Origin: Candidatus Latescibacterota bacterium
Lineage (GTDB): Bacteria > Krumholzibacteriota > Krumholzibacteriia > WVZY01
Length of the DNA: 64,000 nt
Assembly (NCBI GenBank): GCA_011772205.1
Contig: WVZY01000023.1
Location: forward strand, 1,110 to 65,109
Reading direction: 5' to 3'
This document shows positions 45,369 through 54,423 of the stretch, in pieces. The notes beneath the pieces are model-generated. The model was given only the letters and a program-made list of their open reading frames with translations, had not been told where the DNA came from and made no database searches. A program made the translations under genes and the position numbers. Position 1 is the stretch's first letter. Each line of letters begins with the position of its first letter.

Positions 45369-46358
45369 CTATTGGTCAGGCCCCCCGATCACCTCATTCT
45401 TCAGTGTCGGCAGACACAGGTAGAGGTTGTCATAGAGGACAATCCACTCCTCGATGAACTGATCTCTTACGAATGCCTCCATGTTGTAGGACACTGTATT
45501 CAGGACATAGTAGACGGTCAGATGAGCCAAGGGATCAACAATGGGATGCTTGACACCGTCCGGGGTTTCCTTCTCACATGGATTGCAGAAAAACGCCGGT
45601 TCTAGCACGACCACTGTTGTTTGATCAAACTGATCAACGAGCCTGACCTGGACGTTCAGTGTCTCACCCTGAGCAAAGTAGCATTTGTAGTGGTTCAGCT
45701 CGGGGAGCGTATCAGCGGGCGTGGGATTCTTCAGGGCCGGGACAAGCAGATATATCGCGTCCCCCAGCACCAGATCATGGAAACCGAACTGGTCCTGTAC
45801 ATTTACTTGCCTCACGGGTTCCGGATACCCGAATTCCCACCACGTCAGGTGAGCGAGCGAATCACAAAATGCCTGGTCGTTCTTCGATACCGGAGTTGCA
45901 AATTTCGTCATTTGCATGAACGTAATGATTTCCTCGCCGAACTGATCCCTGAGGTAAATGGGTCCGGTAATAGTGGGCCCGAAGGTCTCATAGGTCTTGT
46001 AGTGGTCCACCGGCGGCTGGTTGAATCCCGGTATAGGACCCATATGACCCCAGTGCGCCGCAAAAATTGCAAAATCCACCAGATTAACGAGTCCGTCGCA
46101 GTTGTAATCTATGCAGAACGTGTACGGCTTGGGCGGAGACCCAAAACCGGCAGCAAACATAGCAAAATCAACCAGATTGACTGCGCCATTCCCGTCAAGA
46201 TCCGGGGTCTTGTATCCGCCGACCGGTGCCATGACGGCGTTATCGCCTGCAGGACAGTTCACGATACACGGACACTGGCCAAAACTGGTAGCCGTTGCAT
46301 TGCTTATTAGGAGAAAGGCAATGACGGCTGCCATACTCACCTTCACCAAGGTTTTCAT
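45369..46358 (-). CDS. Secreted dockerin-like protein
   Basis: 329 residues from ATG 46358 (GGAGGAAG upstream). Signal peptide about 1-25. A dockerin type I-like pair of calcium loops: DLDGNGAVNLVDFAMFAAGF (about 54-73) and DYNCDGLVNLVDFAIFAAHW (about 84-103). The remaining 220 residues hold about three similar blocks (HYKTYETFG.., VNVQDQFGF, HYKCYFAQGE, VRDQFIEEW) each ending with a P-x-LKNPT/LCLPTLKN-type strand. Dockerin-like modules here need not mean a cellulosome; no cohesin was recognised. Function unknown. Confidence 0.72.
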   Translation of the reverse strand: MKTLVKVSMAAVIAFLLISNATATSFGQCPCIVNCPAGDNAVMAPVGGYKTPDLDGNGAVNLVDFAMFAAGFGSPPKPYTFCIDYNCDGLVNLVDFAIFAAHWGHMGPIPGFNQPPVDHYKTYETFGPTITGPIYLRDQFGEEIITFMQMTKFATPVSKNDQAFCDSLAHLTWWEFGYPEPVRQVNVQDQFGFHDLVLGDAIYLLVPALKNPTPADTLPELNHYKCYFAQGETLNVQVRLVDQFDQTTVVVLEPAFFCNPCEKETPDGVKHPIVDPLAHLTVYYVLNTVSYNMEAFVRDQFIEEWIVLYDNLYLCLPTLKNEVIGGPDQ

Positions 46359-46561
46359 TTTTCTTCCTCCCGTGTGGTTTGGACCGACATGCGTCAGACG
46401 CCCCATCCACGGCAAGACTCACTCTCGAAGTGACCTTCAGTGGGCTCCGTATGATAATTGCCGAACGTCAGAAGATGTGAACGATGTGATATCAATAGAA
46501 GATCTGACTCTATAGGTACAGCAACTCCCGCTGAAATCGGTCACGCGGAGCGGGCCGTGGT

Positions 46562-47332
46562 CTACTTGAGGAGCATCACCTTTCTTTGTTCGGAGAAGTT
46601 GCCAACCTCGAGCCGGCAGAAATAAACGCCACTCGGCAGGTCATCGGCATGCCATCCAACCGTGTGTTCCCCACTGTCCCGCTCGTCGTCCACCAGCCTT
46701 GCGACCAGTCGGCCGGCCACGTCGTAGACGGTCAGGCGCACGTGTGCCTTTTGTGGGAGCCAATAGGTGATCTTCGTCACGGGATTGAACGGATTCGGGT
46801 ACGTGGCATACAGCTCCGGCTCGCTCCCGCGCAAAGAAGAGCCACCGGTCAAGCGTGCGTACGATGTCTCACCCTGCGCCTCTATGATGCGATAGTCAGG
46901 CGCGGCCGTGGCGCGAACGAATCCGGAAGTCGGGTGGGGCTTGACCGCCACTTCTCCGCTCGTACCTTCCTCCGCATCCCACCGCACGACCGCTCTGGCA
47001 AGCACCACGGGAGAGAAACCGTCGAGGGGCTTCGGAAACGCTTGGGTGATGCCCTCTTTTGTCGTGCCGATCTTGAGGGGTGACACGTCGAGATCCTTGA
47101 TCCACGTCATGCCAGCCGGGTATTCAATCTTGTACTCGATCGACGTCAGTTGCGCATCGAAGCCTTCCGCCACGATGCAGAGCGTATGCAGACCCTTACC
47201 TGAATGGTCCACGCTTCGCAACGTCAAAGCCTCATCGAAGTACACCGCCACCTTTGGTGTGGTTGCGACTGAAACCGAGGCCAACAGGGTGATGACGGCA
47301 ATACACATGAGCCCAAACATCGTTCTGTTCAT
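46562..47332 (-). CDS. Secreted protein with FlgD-like sorting tail
   Basis: 256 residues; signal peptide about 1-23 (MFGLMCIAVITLLASVSV). Residues 25-165 are a beta-rich domain of unrecognised family (KVAVYFDEALTLRSVD, SIEYKIEYPAGMTWI). The last 85 residues are a clear sorting domain: YPNPFNPVTKITYWLPQ, VYDVAGRLVARLVD, GVYFCRLEVGNF, ending RKVMLLK. Upstream sequence has AGGAGGTCAGG before ATG 47332. It lies 200 bp from the dockerin-like gene in the same direction and may be co-expressed. Confidence 0.75.
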   Translation of the reverse strand: MNRTMFGLMCIAVITLLASVSVATTPKVAVYFDEALTLRSVDHSGKGLHTLCIVAEGFDAQLTSIEYKIEYPAGMTWIKDLDVSPLKIGTTKEGITQAFPKPLDGFSPVVLARAVVRWDAEEGTSGEVAVKPHPTSGFVRATAAPDYRIIEAQGETSYARLTGGSSLRGSEPELYATYPNPFNPVTKITYWLPQKAHVRLTVYDVAGRLVARLVDDERDSGEHTVGWHADDLPSGVYFCRLEVGNFSEQRKVMLLK

Positions 47333-48174
47333 CCTGACCTCCTTGCTCTAGAGACAATAGGCTGAGCGGCGATCGTACCTGGCAGTGGAGGGATAGGGGC
47401 TCTTCAAGCGGAGGGCCGGGCAATTCCTTACGATAATCGTCCCCGCCCTCTTCACGACGGCCAGTTACGAATCGGCATGTATGATTAAAATGCCCTTGGC
47501 CAGCTGATTCCGGTTACAGCCCTCGTCGATAATTTATCACTTTTCAGCGAAAAAACAACCGCAGCATGACCACTTTTTATAGAAGTCAATAGACTTCGCA
47601 GCGAAGGGCAATTGAGATGCTGCCAGAAACGGGCAAGGGATAACCGCCTATTTCATAGAAAACAAACTGGATAGCACCAAATCGGCTCCCCAATTGCGTC
47701 GGCGTGCAAATCCTCCCCATCCACCCCAGCCGGAGGTCCGATTCCGGATCGGTCATCGATCGATGCATTCTCGAGAATGTCCCCAAGCATCAAAGCGCAA
47801 AATATCGGAATCGTTTGAGGTTCACCATATGTTCCCTTGTTCGAATCTGAAGGCATGGATTGGCAGCAAATCCTTATCTCCTGGCGACTTACTCAGCCTG
47901 AGATCTGAAGGCAGGCTGCGCCGAGTTACACCCCGATCAGGTCGTGATCGATTAGCGCCGAGAATTAATATTCAATTTAATCTAATTTGGTGGTATGATC
48001 ATCGGGGGTAGCTTGGTATAAATCCAATACACTCATTATCCTTCCTAAACCTGCGAGAAAAGCACGGGTGAAGGGAGGTAGAGCACTTCATCATTGTCCT
48101 CCCTCGAATAGAGGGACTAGGAATTGTTTCCTCGGTTGCTGTTTCAAAAACAAAATGTTATCGGGAGGTTTTTC
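47333..48174. other. Intergenic region, possible decayed outer-membrane gene
   Basis: No intact gene. On the minus strand, 47586-47750 reads as DLRLGWMGRICT and then GAIQFVFYEIGGYPLPVSGS and ends ALRCEVY-stop, like the last strands of an outer-membrane barrel; matching upstream pieces appear in other frames, so it may be a broken gene. This is weak. A GGGAGG site just before 48175 belongs to the next gene. Confidence 0.25.
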
Positions 48175-48782
48175 ATGCGCAATATGTGTTGCTTAAGCGG
48201 ACTCGCCTGTATTGTCTCCCTGTTTTTGCTGTCGAGCACTGCGTCAGCGTTTCAGATGACTTTCGACGTTCAGGGCTTCGTACAGAACCAGATCGTTGGA
48301 CCAACAATCGAAGAGGATAACATTCACTTAACTTCCTCGGATAAATACTATGCGAGCGCCTCTTTTCACGGAAATCCTGGATTTGGCATGCTGCCAACTT
48401 CAACGCCAAGACTCATTACTGTAACGCTGATTGGCGGCGCTGAATTTGACTTCGTTTCGATCGATTATAACGAAATGAATCTGCCATCCCTCCGCAGCAA
48501 ATCATATTTACGGGTACGAAAGCCGGTGGAGGCACGGTTATCGATACCGTCACATCAGATGGGACCATTGACAATTACGAGACAATGGTACCTTCGGGAA
48601 ATTTCACGGATCTGACGCAAATAACTATCTGGATCTACCATGGAGCGTTCGACAATATCGTTCTAGTTCCTGCACTGGATATCCCGACGGTTTCGCAATG
48701 GGGCTTGATTGTTCTAGTTCTTCTTCTGGTTACGGCAGGAACGCTGTTAATAATCCGGCGTCGCCAAGCGAAAACCGCATAA
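48175..48782 (+). pseudogene. IPTL-CTERM exported protein, frameshifted
   Basis: Starts at ATG 48175 after CGGGAGG, with a signal peptide (SGLACIVSLFLLSSTASAF) and a beta-rich domain up to FDFVSIDYNEM. Near 48470-48482 the reading frame changes: the first frame ends at 48613 in nonsense, while another frame resumes as ESAIPPQQIIFTGTKAGGG, TVIDTVTSDGTIDNYET and ends in a classic IPTL-CTERM tail: IPTVSQWGLIVLVLLLVTAG and then RRRQ. The joined product would be about 202 residues. Such tails are recognised by an exosortase/archaeosortase-type system. Either a true indel or an assembly error; no sortase gene is in view. Confidence 0.7.
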
Positions 48783-49006
48783 ATGCCAGCGGTCGATATT
48801 GCGTTGCAGATGCGGACTGAATGAGAAGCGCAGAAGCACGGACCAAGGCAGGACGGACGCCGGTGCGCCACTCATATGTCTATCCATTCGGTCCCGCGGC
48901 ATATCTCCCGGCAGCCAATTCGACTCATCGGATACATTGCGTTTTTGTTTGCTTTCTGCTATGCCTAAAGCCAGAGCTCGCTCAGCGAAGATCCAGGAGT
49001 GGAATT

Positions 49007-49210
49007 ATGATGAGAACAATACTATTAGTGATGACCGTACAAGTTGAAGCGTTTGATTGCGACTATCGGGTCGTTCCCATCGTCGGAGGGAGTGATATCA
49101 TCAATGCCACAGCAGAATGTTGGTGCCCGCCTCCACCGGATGGTTGTTACCCTGTCGCACTTGAGTCATCCACTTGGGGAAAGATCAAGTCACTGTATTT
49201 CAGCAATTGA
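49007..49210 (+). CDS. Small hypothetical secreted-like protein
   Basis: 67 residues from ATG 49007 with AGGAG 7 nt upstream. A short hydrophobic start (MMRTILLVMTVQVEAF) resembles a clipped signal peptide; the rest has CWCPPPPDGCYPV and ends STWGKIKSLYFSN. The STWGxIKSLY ending is one I associate with secreted proteins of related candidate phyla, from memory. It may be intact or the remnant of a larger gene. Confidence 0.35.
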   Translation: MMRTILLVMTVQVEAFDCDYRVVPIVGGSDIINATAECWCPPPPDGCYPVALESSTWGKIKSLYFSN

Positions 49211-49395
49211 GCTCATCTTGGCTGAAAAGATTCCCTCCCAGGTCTGAACGTCTCGGAAACCGTGCCCGTCGATTTCATCAAAGTTCGATGAACCGTACAA
49301 AGCGGTCCGCATTTAGAGCCTGCAGAGTGCAGCTTGTCTGATTCGCGCAGTGGATCAGCCGATTCAAAAACGAGTTGGCAGGGGAGCGATGGGGA

Positions 49396-50286
49396 TTAGC
49401 AACTGTTCTCACACCGCTTCACCATCGTGATCTCGTTGCCGATGTCGTTGAACGTCACCTCGTCCATGAACGTCCGGATCAACATCACACCACGCCCGCT
49501 TGCCTTGAGAAGGTTCTTCGGCTCTTTCGGGTTAGGGAGTGCGGAATGGTCGAAGCCGGGGCCCTCATCGCGGATCACGTAGGTAGCTTGAGGGGGAGTG
49601 AACCGTTCGGTCACATAAACCTTTTGATCGCGATACGGGAGGTGTTGCATCCGTTCCTCGCGCAGTGCGGCGTACGCTTGTTTGCTCCTCTCGCGCAGCT
49701 CGGAATCGAGCTCGAGGTTGCCGTGATCGATCGCGTTGTTGAGCGCCTCGGTCAGTGCGGTGCTCACCTGGAAGATCGCGGCTTCGTCGCAGAGTTCGAT
49801 TCGTGATAGATTGCCCTGGAGATGACTGACGAGCGCGGTCGGCCCGTTGCGTTCGTAGCCCAGAATGAAGTGGGCCTCGGTCTGCTGGAGAAAGCTGCGG
49901 ACCTGCACTTTGTGATGTTTCGCTTCGAGGGCCGCTACCACGACGCTCATCGCATCACACAGATTTGTCCGTAGATCTTTTTTAGGCACGTAGCTGGCTG
50001 CCCCGGCTTTCAGCGCGGCGCTGGCGGCTTGCTCGTTCCCTTGATCGGTCATCAGGACCACGGGCACACTCGGGTAGTCTCGTCGCATGAGTTCCACGAG
50101 CCTCCAACCGTCCATTTCGGGCATGTCCAGGTCAGTGAGGACGGCATCCGGCGGACGGTGCTCGATGATTTTCAACGCCTCACGGCCGTTCTCGGCTAAG
50201 ACGGGTGTTAAACCGTGTTCCTCGAGACACCCGCCAGCGATCTTACGGAAGTGGGAATTGTCGTCGATGACTAGAATGGTTTCCAT
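49396..50286 (-). CDS. Response regulator fused to anti-sigma-type ATPase domain
   Basis: 296 residues. Residues 1-120 are a receiver domain (TILVIDDNSHF, phospho-Asp in AVLTDLDMPEMDGW, Lys in YVPKKDL). Residues about 145-296 are a GHKL ATPase of the RsbW/SpoIIAB kind: ALTEALNNAIDHGNLEL (N box), YVIRDEGPGFDHSALP (G1), SGRGVMLIRTFMDEVTFN (G2). There is no histidine dimerisation domain. Such proteins usually control an anti-anti-sigma partner-switch, with phosphorylation at the receiver altering the kinase. TAGGAGACAG precedes the ATG. No cognate kinase or STAS gene is adjacent. Confidence 0.88.
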   Translation of the reverse strand: METILVIDDNSHFRKIAGGCLEEHGLTPVLAENGREALKIIEHRPPDAVLTDLDMPEMDGWRLVELMRRDYPSVPVVLMTDQGNEQAASAALKAGAASYVPKKDLRTNLCDAMSVVVAALEAKHHKVQVRSFLQQTEAHFILGYERNGPTALVSHLQGNLSRIELCDEAAIFQVSTALTEALNNAIDHGNLELDSELRERSKQAYAALREERMQHLPYRDQKVYVTERFTPPQATYVIRDEGPGFDHSALPNPKEPKNLLKASGRGVMLIRTFMDEVTFNDIGNEITMVKRCENSC

Positions 50287-50781
50287 GGACTGTCTCCTAT
50301 GCTAGTTTACCCTTCCGCTGCCCGAATGCCAACAGAAACGCGTCGCCGGTCATCGTGACGAACGCTCCCGGCAGGGTTTTCTCCCCGTCATCGAAACTTC
50401 CAGATGGCCCCCGGTCTGGAAGTTTTGCAAACCTTCCCAATGGAATTCCCCGCAGTTCGCTAAACCATACGCAGCGTTCCCCGTTCAAGATCCGAACCTA
50501 CGCACCTTTCCTCACTCCAAAGCTCATTTGGGACTTGAAGACCAGGGGAGGCTTCCATATCATGATGAACTATGACATTAGGGCAAACTAGGAGAAGAGC
50601 GGTCAACCCCCTATAGGGAAGCCGGAGTTGTGATAACGATCGCGTGACTTGTGACCGTATCATTTCCCGAGCCCAGGAATTTATAAGAATTGTTCTCAGC
50701 GCCTCGCTGGCCGGCCGCGAGCGAAGCCACCTTTTCAATAATTTTCGATCCACAATTTCAGACCAACACGAGGAGCTACCA
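50287..50781. other. Intergenic region between divergent genes
   Basis: Mostly featureless. A minus-strand frame at 50297-50488, starting at TTG, ends 10 bp before the response-regulator start and encodes a 63-residue Gly-rich peptide (GAFVTMTGDAFLLAFGQ). It has no recognised family and no ribosome site, so I leave it uncalled. GAGGAGC at 50770-50776 serves the next gene. Confidence 0.4.
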
Positions 50782-51993
50782 ATGAAAAACGGAGACTCGA
50801 TGTTTCCGAGAGCAAGAATTCCCTACGGAACATGGGGAAGCAGCTACTTTCCCGCCTGGCAAATGTCGCCGTTGGCCGAAGTGAACATCGGCCAGTTTGC
50901 CGGAGAGGGGGCAAACCGGATCCTTGGCAAGAGAAAGGTTCCAAAGAACGAGCTGGAGTACCTCATCATCGGCTCGACCGTTCCATGGCACTGGAAGTTC
51001 TGGACTGCACCTATGGTGTCCAGCTGCTTGGGACAGCGCCTCCCCGGTTACCATATCGAGCAGGCGTGCGCGACCGGACTGCAGGCCGCAATTTTGGGAG
51101 CCAACGAAGTCCAAGGCGGTACGTACGATGTGGTCGGCGTGCTCACCTTCGATCGGACGAGCGACTCCCCTGTGGGTGTTTTTCCCGAACGCCGTTCATA
51201 TGAAAGAACCGTCGCCCTCAGTGACGTCTGGGACAACTTCGGATTCGATCCGGCAACCGGCAACGCAATGATCACCACCGCAGGCATCGCCGCGCGAAAA
51301 TATAAAATCGACCGCAGAGAAGTGGATGAACTCACCCATCACCGCTACGAGCAGTACTTCAATGCAAGGAAAACAGGATTCCTCGATCGTGTCCTCTTCC
51401 CATTAGAAATATTGAATCTCCAAGGCCGAATGCTGGGAAAAGTCGACGACGATTTGGGCGTGCGCAAGGTAACCCTGGATTCCTTGCGGGCCATGCGGGA
51501 GCTGGACACTTGTGTCACCGGTGGCACGCAAACGCATGCCTCGGATGGAATGGCCGTCATGCTGGTCACCACCCGAGAGAAAGCCCGTGAGCTCAGCCCG
51601 CGCCCGGAAATCGATATCCAGTTCGTTGCCAAAACGGAGGTGCGTGCACTTCCGAGTCTCATGCCAGAAGCTCCGACATTGGCCGTACAAAAACTGTTGA
51701 AGCGGACCGGTCTCAAAATGAAGGACATCGCCGTTGCCAAAAATCACAATCCATTTGCGGTCAACGATGTCATCTTCTCCAAGGTGATGGATTACGACTG
51801 GCGAAACATGAACAACACCGGTTGCCCGCTGGTTTGGGGCCACCCCCAGGGCCCCACGCTGACCCGAGTGCTGATCGAAGCGCTCGAAGAAGCGGTGGCC
51901 CTCGGCGGCGGATACGTGCTTATTTTTGGCTGCGCCGCGGGAGATGTCGGTATTGCAGCCATATTGAAAGTTACGGAAGGGGGTGGTCAGTGA
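50782..51993 (+). CDS. Thiolase (acetyl-CoA acyltransferase family)
   Basis: 403 residues from ATG 50782 (GAGGAGC upstream). Thiolase fold with the nucleophile in EQACATGLQAAILGANEVQ (Cys about 94) and the C-terminal catalytic loops NTGCPLVWGHPQGPT and LIFGCAAGDVGIAAI. The opening differs from ordinary acetoacetyl-CoA thiolases and the last motif reads GCAAGD rather than CxGGG, so specificity is unclear. The stop overlaps the next start (TGATG), so it is coupled to the dehydrogenase::crotonase gene. It would cleave a 3-oxoacyl-CoA with CoA. Confidence 0.85.
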   Translation: MKNGDSMFPRARIPYGTWGSSYFPAWQMSPLAEVNIGQFAGEGANRILGKRKVPKNELEYLIIGSTVPWHWKFWTAPMVSSCLGQRLPGYHIEQACATGLQAAILGANEVQGGTYDVVGVLTFDRTSDSPVGVFPERRSYERTVALSDVWDNFGFDPATGNAMITTAGIAARKYKIDRREVDELTHHRYEQYFNARKTGFLDRVLFPLEILNLQGRMLGKVDDDLGVRKVTLDSLRAMRELDTCVTGGTQTHASDGMAVMLVTTREKARELSPRPEIDIQFVAKTEVRALPSLMPEAPTLAVQKLLKRTGLKMKDIAVAKNHNPFAVNDVIFSKVMDYDWRNMNNTGCPLVWGHPQGPTLTRVLIEALEEAVALGGGYVLIFGCAAGDVGIAAILKVTEGGGQ

Positions 51994-54083
51994 TGGCGAC
52001 GACGATGAGACCATCCACACTCGAGACGCTGGGTTTGGGAACCGTTTTGGATATTTTCGAAAAAGGACAGTTGCCGGCTGACTCTAGTGATTTGGTGGAT
52101 CGCGTCTTTGGCGAACCCGGCAACCGCGGTTCTTTGGTCATCTCAGGCGCCAATGGTATTGTCGGAGCCGGCAAAACCATGCAGCTCGGCTCGAGACTTC
52201 AACCGTTTGGCGTGCCCATTATAGCCCTGGACTTTCCGGGCGTTCCTGACGGAATCGGCAGGCAGTATCAAGGTCTCGTGTCCGCGTTCGGGCGTGAAGG
52301 AGCCAATAGAATTATGGAGAGCATCGTTCAGCTCTCCTATGATGGTACTCACCTGCCATCCCGCCTCAAAGATGCCAATCCGCGTTTTCTCCTGGAAGCG
52401 ATTCCGGAAATTCTCGATATCAAAAAATCCCACTATGACATCTTTCGCGCCGAGTTCCCGGATATACAGATCCGCTCGGTCACATCCGGGTTTCCAATGT
52501 CCCAGCTCGGCGTCGGCATCGCCCACCCGGCATTTCCCCACGAGATAAACAAGATCTGGGAAGTGGTCGAGTCCAAACCCTCATCCATCACCCAGCTCTT
52601 TTGGGCTTTGGGATTGATTCCCATTCCGGTAAGCGATCATTGGTCGTTCGTCCTCGACGTGCTTTTCTGCGGCCTGACGCTCACGGGCCTGAGGTATCAC
52701 AGAGCCACGAACATGCCTTTCTGGAAAATGGACAAGCACATCCGGAAGCTGCTGGGGCCGAATCCATTCCGGGCCCATGATGCAATTGGAGCGAAGGGAG
52801 CCAACTTCCTCACCTGGTCCTGTTTGTTCCACCTCAGCAAGCATTACGGCGACTTGTTCACTCCCACCCCCGAGTTGGACGAGCGGAAGGAAAGCGGCCA
52901 AAACTGGTATCCGCCGAACCATTTCCGCCCCCTGGTCAATTGGACAATGCAAGCCGATGGCGAGGAGGAATTCAACGCCTGGATCCTGGGACCCATGTTC
53001 CAAATGGCCGGCCTCATGCTGCACGAAAACCGCGCGCATCTTTCCCATATCAATATTATTGGCGAGCTGTGCGCCCAGTTCAGGCGGGGAATTCTTGCCG
53101 TTATCCGGGACTTTGGTCCTGAAGCCGCAAACGATATCGTGAAGAAGTACCACGCACTGCATCCGGCGGCGGCAAAGAGTGCCTGGCATCCCGATGCATT
53201 CGAACAAATGGAGAGTACATCATGGCGGCAGCTCTATGTGAACGCCGAACACAACGGAAACGTCGGTGTCATCACGCTCGGCCGCGAAAGTTATAACAGC
53301 GACGTGAACGCAGAGCTGAACCGGGCCATCGATTGGCTGAAATCGGAAGGTATCGAGCGCGTCATCGTCACCGGAGATTTCCATCTGTCCACACAAATGG
53401 TCGGAGCAGATACCAGCGACTTCTTCCCCGCACTGGAAGACCAATCGAAAGGCCTCGAGATTGCCCAGACCTGGTCCAAAACAGCCCGACGGCTGAACGA
53501 CGAATTCAAAATCTCCGTCGGTTTCGTCAACGGCAAGCGATGCTTAGGAGGGATGCTGGAGCTGCTCATGCACTGCCACTATTTGGTCGCCGCAGAAGGC
53601 GCCGATTTGGGCATGCCGGAAGTCACTCTCCCCGTCGTCCCCGGCATGGAAGGATGCCACTGGCCGTTCCGAAAAGCAGACTCCAAACACTGGCCAAAGC
53701 TGGTCACACTCCTGCTGGACGGGAACCCGGTCAAAGCGAAAGACGCTATTGGCTGGCTCGTGGACTACGCTGGACCAATGGATGCCTCGCTCAAAACGGT
53801 ATGGAAAATCGCAACAGATGGCGATCATGGCCTGGCCCTTCGAAAAGTTGAAGTGGGTGTGCTAAAAGGTGTTCCAACGAACGTCACCGGCCTGGAGTCT
53901 GCTGGAGATCCAGGGATGGAGAGCGCCCGGAAAACCATTTTGGAGAACATCAGCAGCTCATGTGAAGCGGCGCTGCCCGAAGCACTCGTGATTCAAGCCA
54001 CACACTCCGCAGGCTTCATGTCCAGCCAGTATTGCCGGAAAGGAGCCATCGGCGCAGCATTCACGAAGACAACGACTGTTTAA
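51993..54083 (+). CDS. 3-hydroxyacyl-CoA dehydrogenase :: enoyl-CoA hydratase fusion
   Basis: 696 residues. N-terminal dehydrogenase part (about 1-430): a Rossmann start SGANGIVGAGKTMQLGSRL that departs from the usual GxGxMG, and GVPIIALDFPG; the later GLRYHRATNMPFWKMD and GPNPFRAHDAIG stretches belong to the dehydrogenase region. C-terminal crotonase part (about 445-696): VGVITLGRESYNSDVN, RCLGGMLELLMHCHYLVAAEG with Glu, and GMPEVTLPVVPG with the second Glu. The order (dehydrogenase first) is opposite to FadB, where crotonase is N-terminal. It should hydrate and oxidise an enoyl-CoA, feeding the thiolase encoded just upstream. The non-canonical nucleotide motif leaves dehydrogenase activity unproven. 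Confidence 0.75.
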   Translation: MATTMRPSTLETLGLGTVLDIFEKGQLPADSSDLVDRVFGEPGNRGSLVISGANGIVGAGKTMQLGSRLQPFGVPIIALDFPGVPDGIGRQYQGLVSAFGREGANRIMESIVQLSYDGTHLPSRLKDANPRFLLEAIPEILDIKKSHYDIFRAEFPDIQIRSVTSGFPMSQLGVGIAHPAFPHEINKIWEVVESKPSSITQLFWALGLIPIPVSDHWSFVLDVLFCGLTLTGLRYHRATNMPFWKMDKHIRKLLGPNPFRAHDAIGAKGANFLTWSCLFHLSKHYGDLFTPTPELDERKESGQNWYPPNHFRPLVNWTMQADGEEEFNAWILGPMFQMAGLMLHENRAHLSHINIIGELCAQFRRGILAVIRDFGPEAANDIVKKYHALHPAAAKSAWHPDAFEQMESTSWRQLYVNAEHNGNVGVITLGRESYNSDVNAELNRAIDWLKSEGIERVIVTGDFHLSTQMVGADTSDFFPALEDQSKGLEIAQTWSKTARRLNDEFKISVGFVNGKRCLGGMLELLMHCHYLVAAEGADLGMPEVTLPVVPGMEGCHWPFRKADSKHWPKLVTLLLDGNPVKAKDAIGWLVDYAGPMDASLKTVWKIATDGDHGLALRKVEVGVLKGVPTNVTGLESAGDPGMESARKTILENISSSCEAALPEALVIQATHSAGFMSSQYCRKGAIGAAFTKTTTV

Positions 54084-54423
54084 ACGTAGCACTCCCTGAG
54101 CCAGACTTTAAAAGCCGACTGCGGGCGGCTCTTAACGGCAAGTCTCTCTTTATGGCAAATCCATAGATGCCGCCTCATTCTCCTGCAGTCCTCTCAAACT
54201 TGACATTCGCAGACCTATCTGATAGGCTAACCGAACAATTCTCAGGGGCTTCGAGCAATCAATGCAAGTGCCGGTCTCGCTCTCAAAAGCAGCCCTGGAT
54301 GCACATTCCGTTCAGCGCTTCTGTGAGCTTGGCTTGTTTTTCAATTCTTCGTAGATTGCCGCCCACATCTCATAAAAGAATCGGACTGTACCCGTCTCAG
54401 GATGTTTCCCTAGGAAGACGCGA
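54084..54423. other. Intergenic region
   Basis: No gene. AGCCG (54113-54117) and CGGCT (54126-54130) with flanking A/T could make a weak terminator for the thiolase operon. AGGAAG lies before the GTG start at 54424; no promoter was recognised. Confidence 0.45.

Noticed and set aside
45369-46358. Dockerin as sign of a cellulosome
   Set aside because: No cohesin or cellulase is visible in the window, and lone dockerin-like calcium loops are common in exported proteins of FCB bacteria.
48821-49006. Long version of the small gene at 49007
   Set aside because: The first 62 codons have no ribosome site and unnatural composition; the ATG at 49007 has AGGAG.
50297-50488. 63-residue TTG-started frame before the response regulator
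   Set aside because: No ribosome site, no family and no conserved features; left uncalled.
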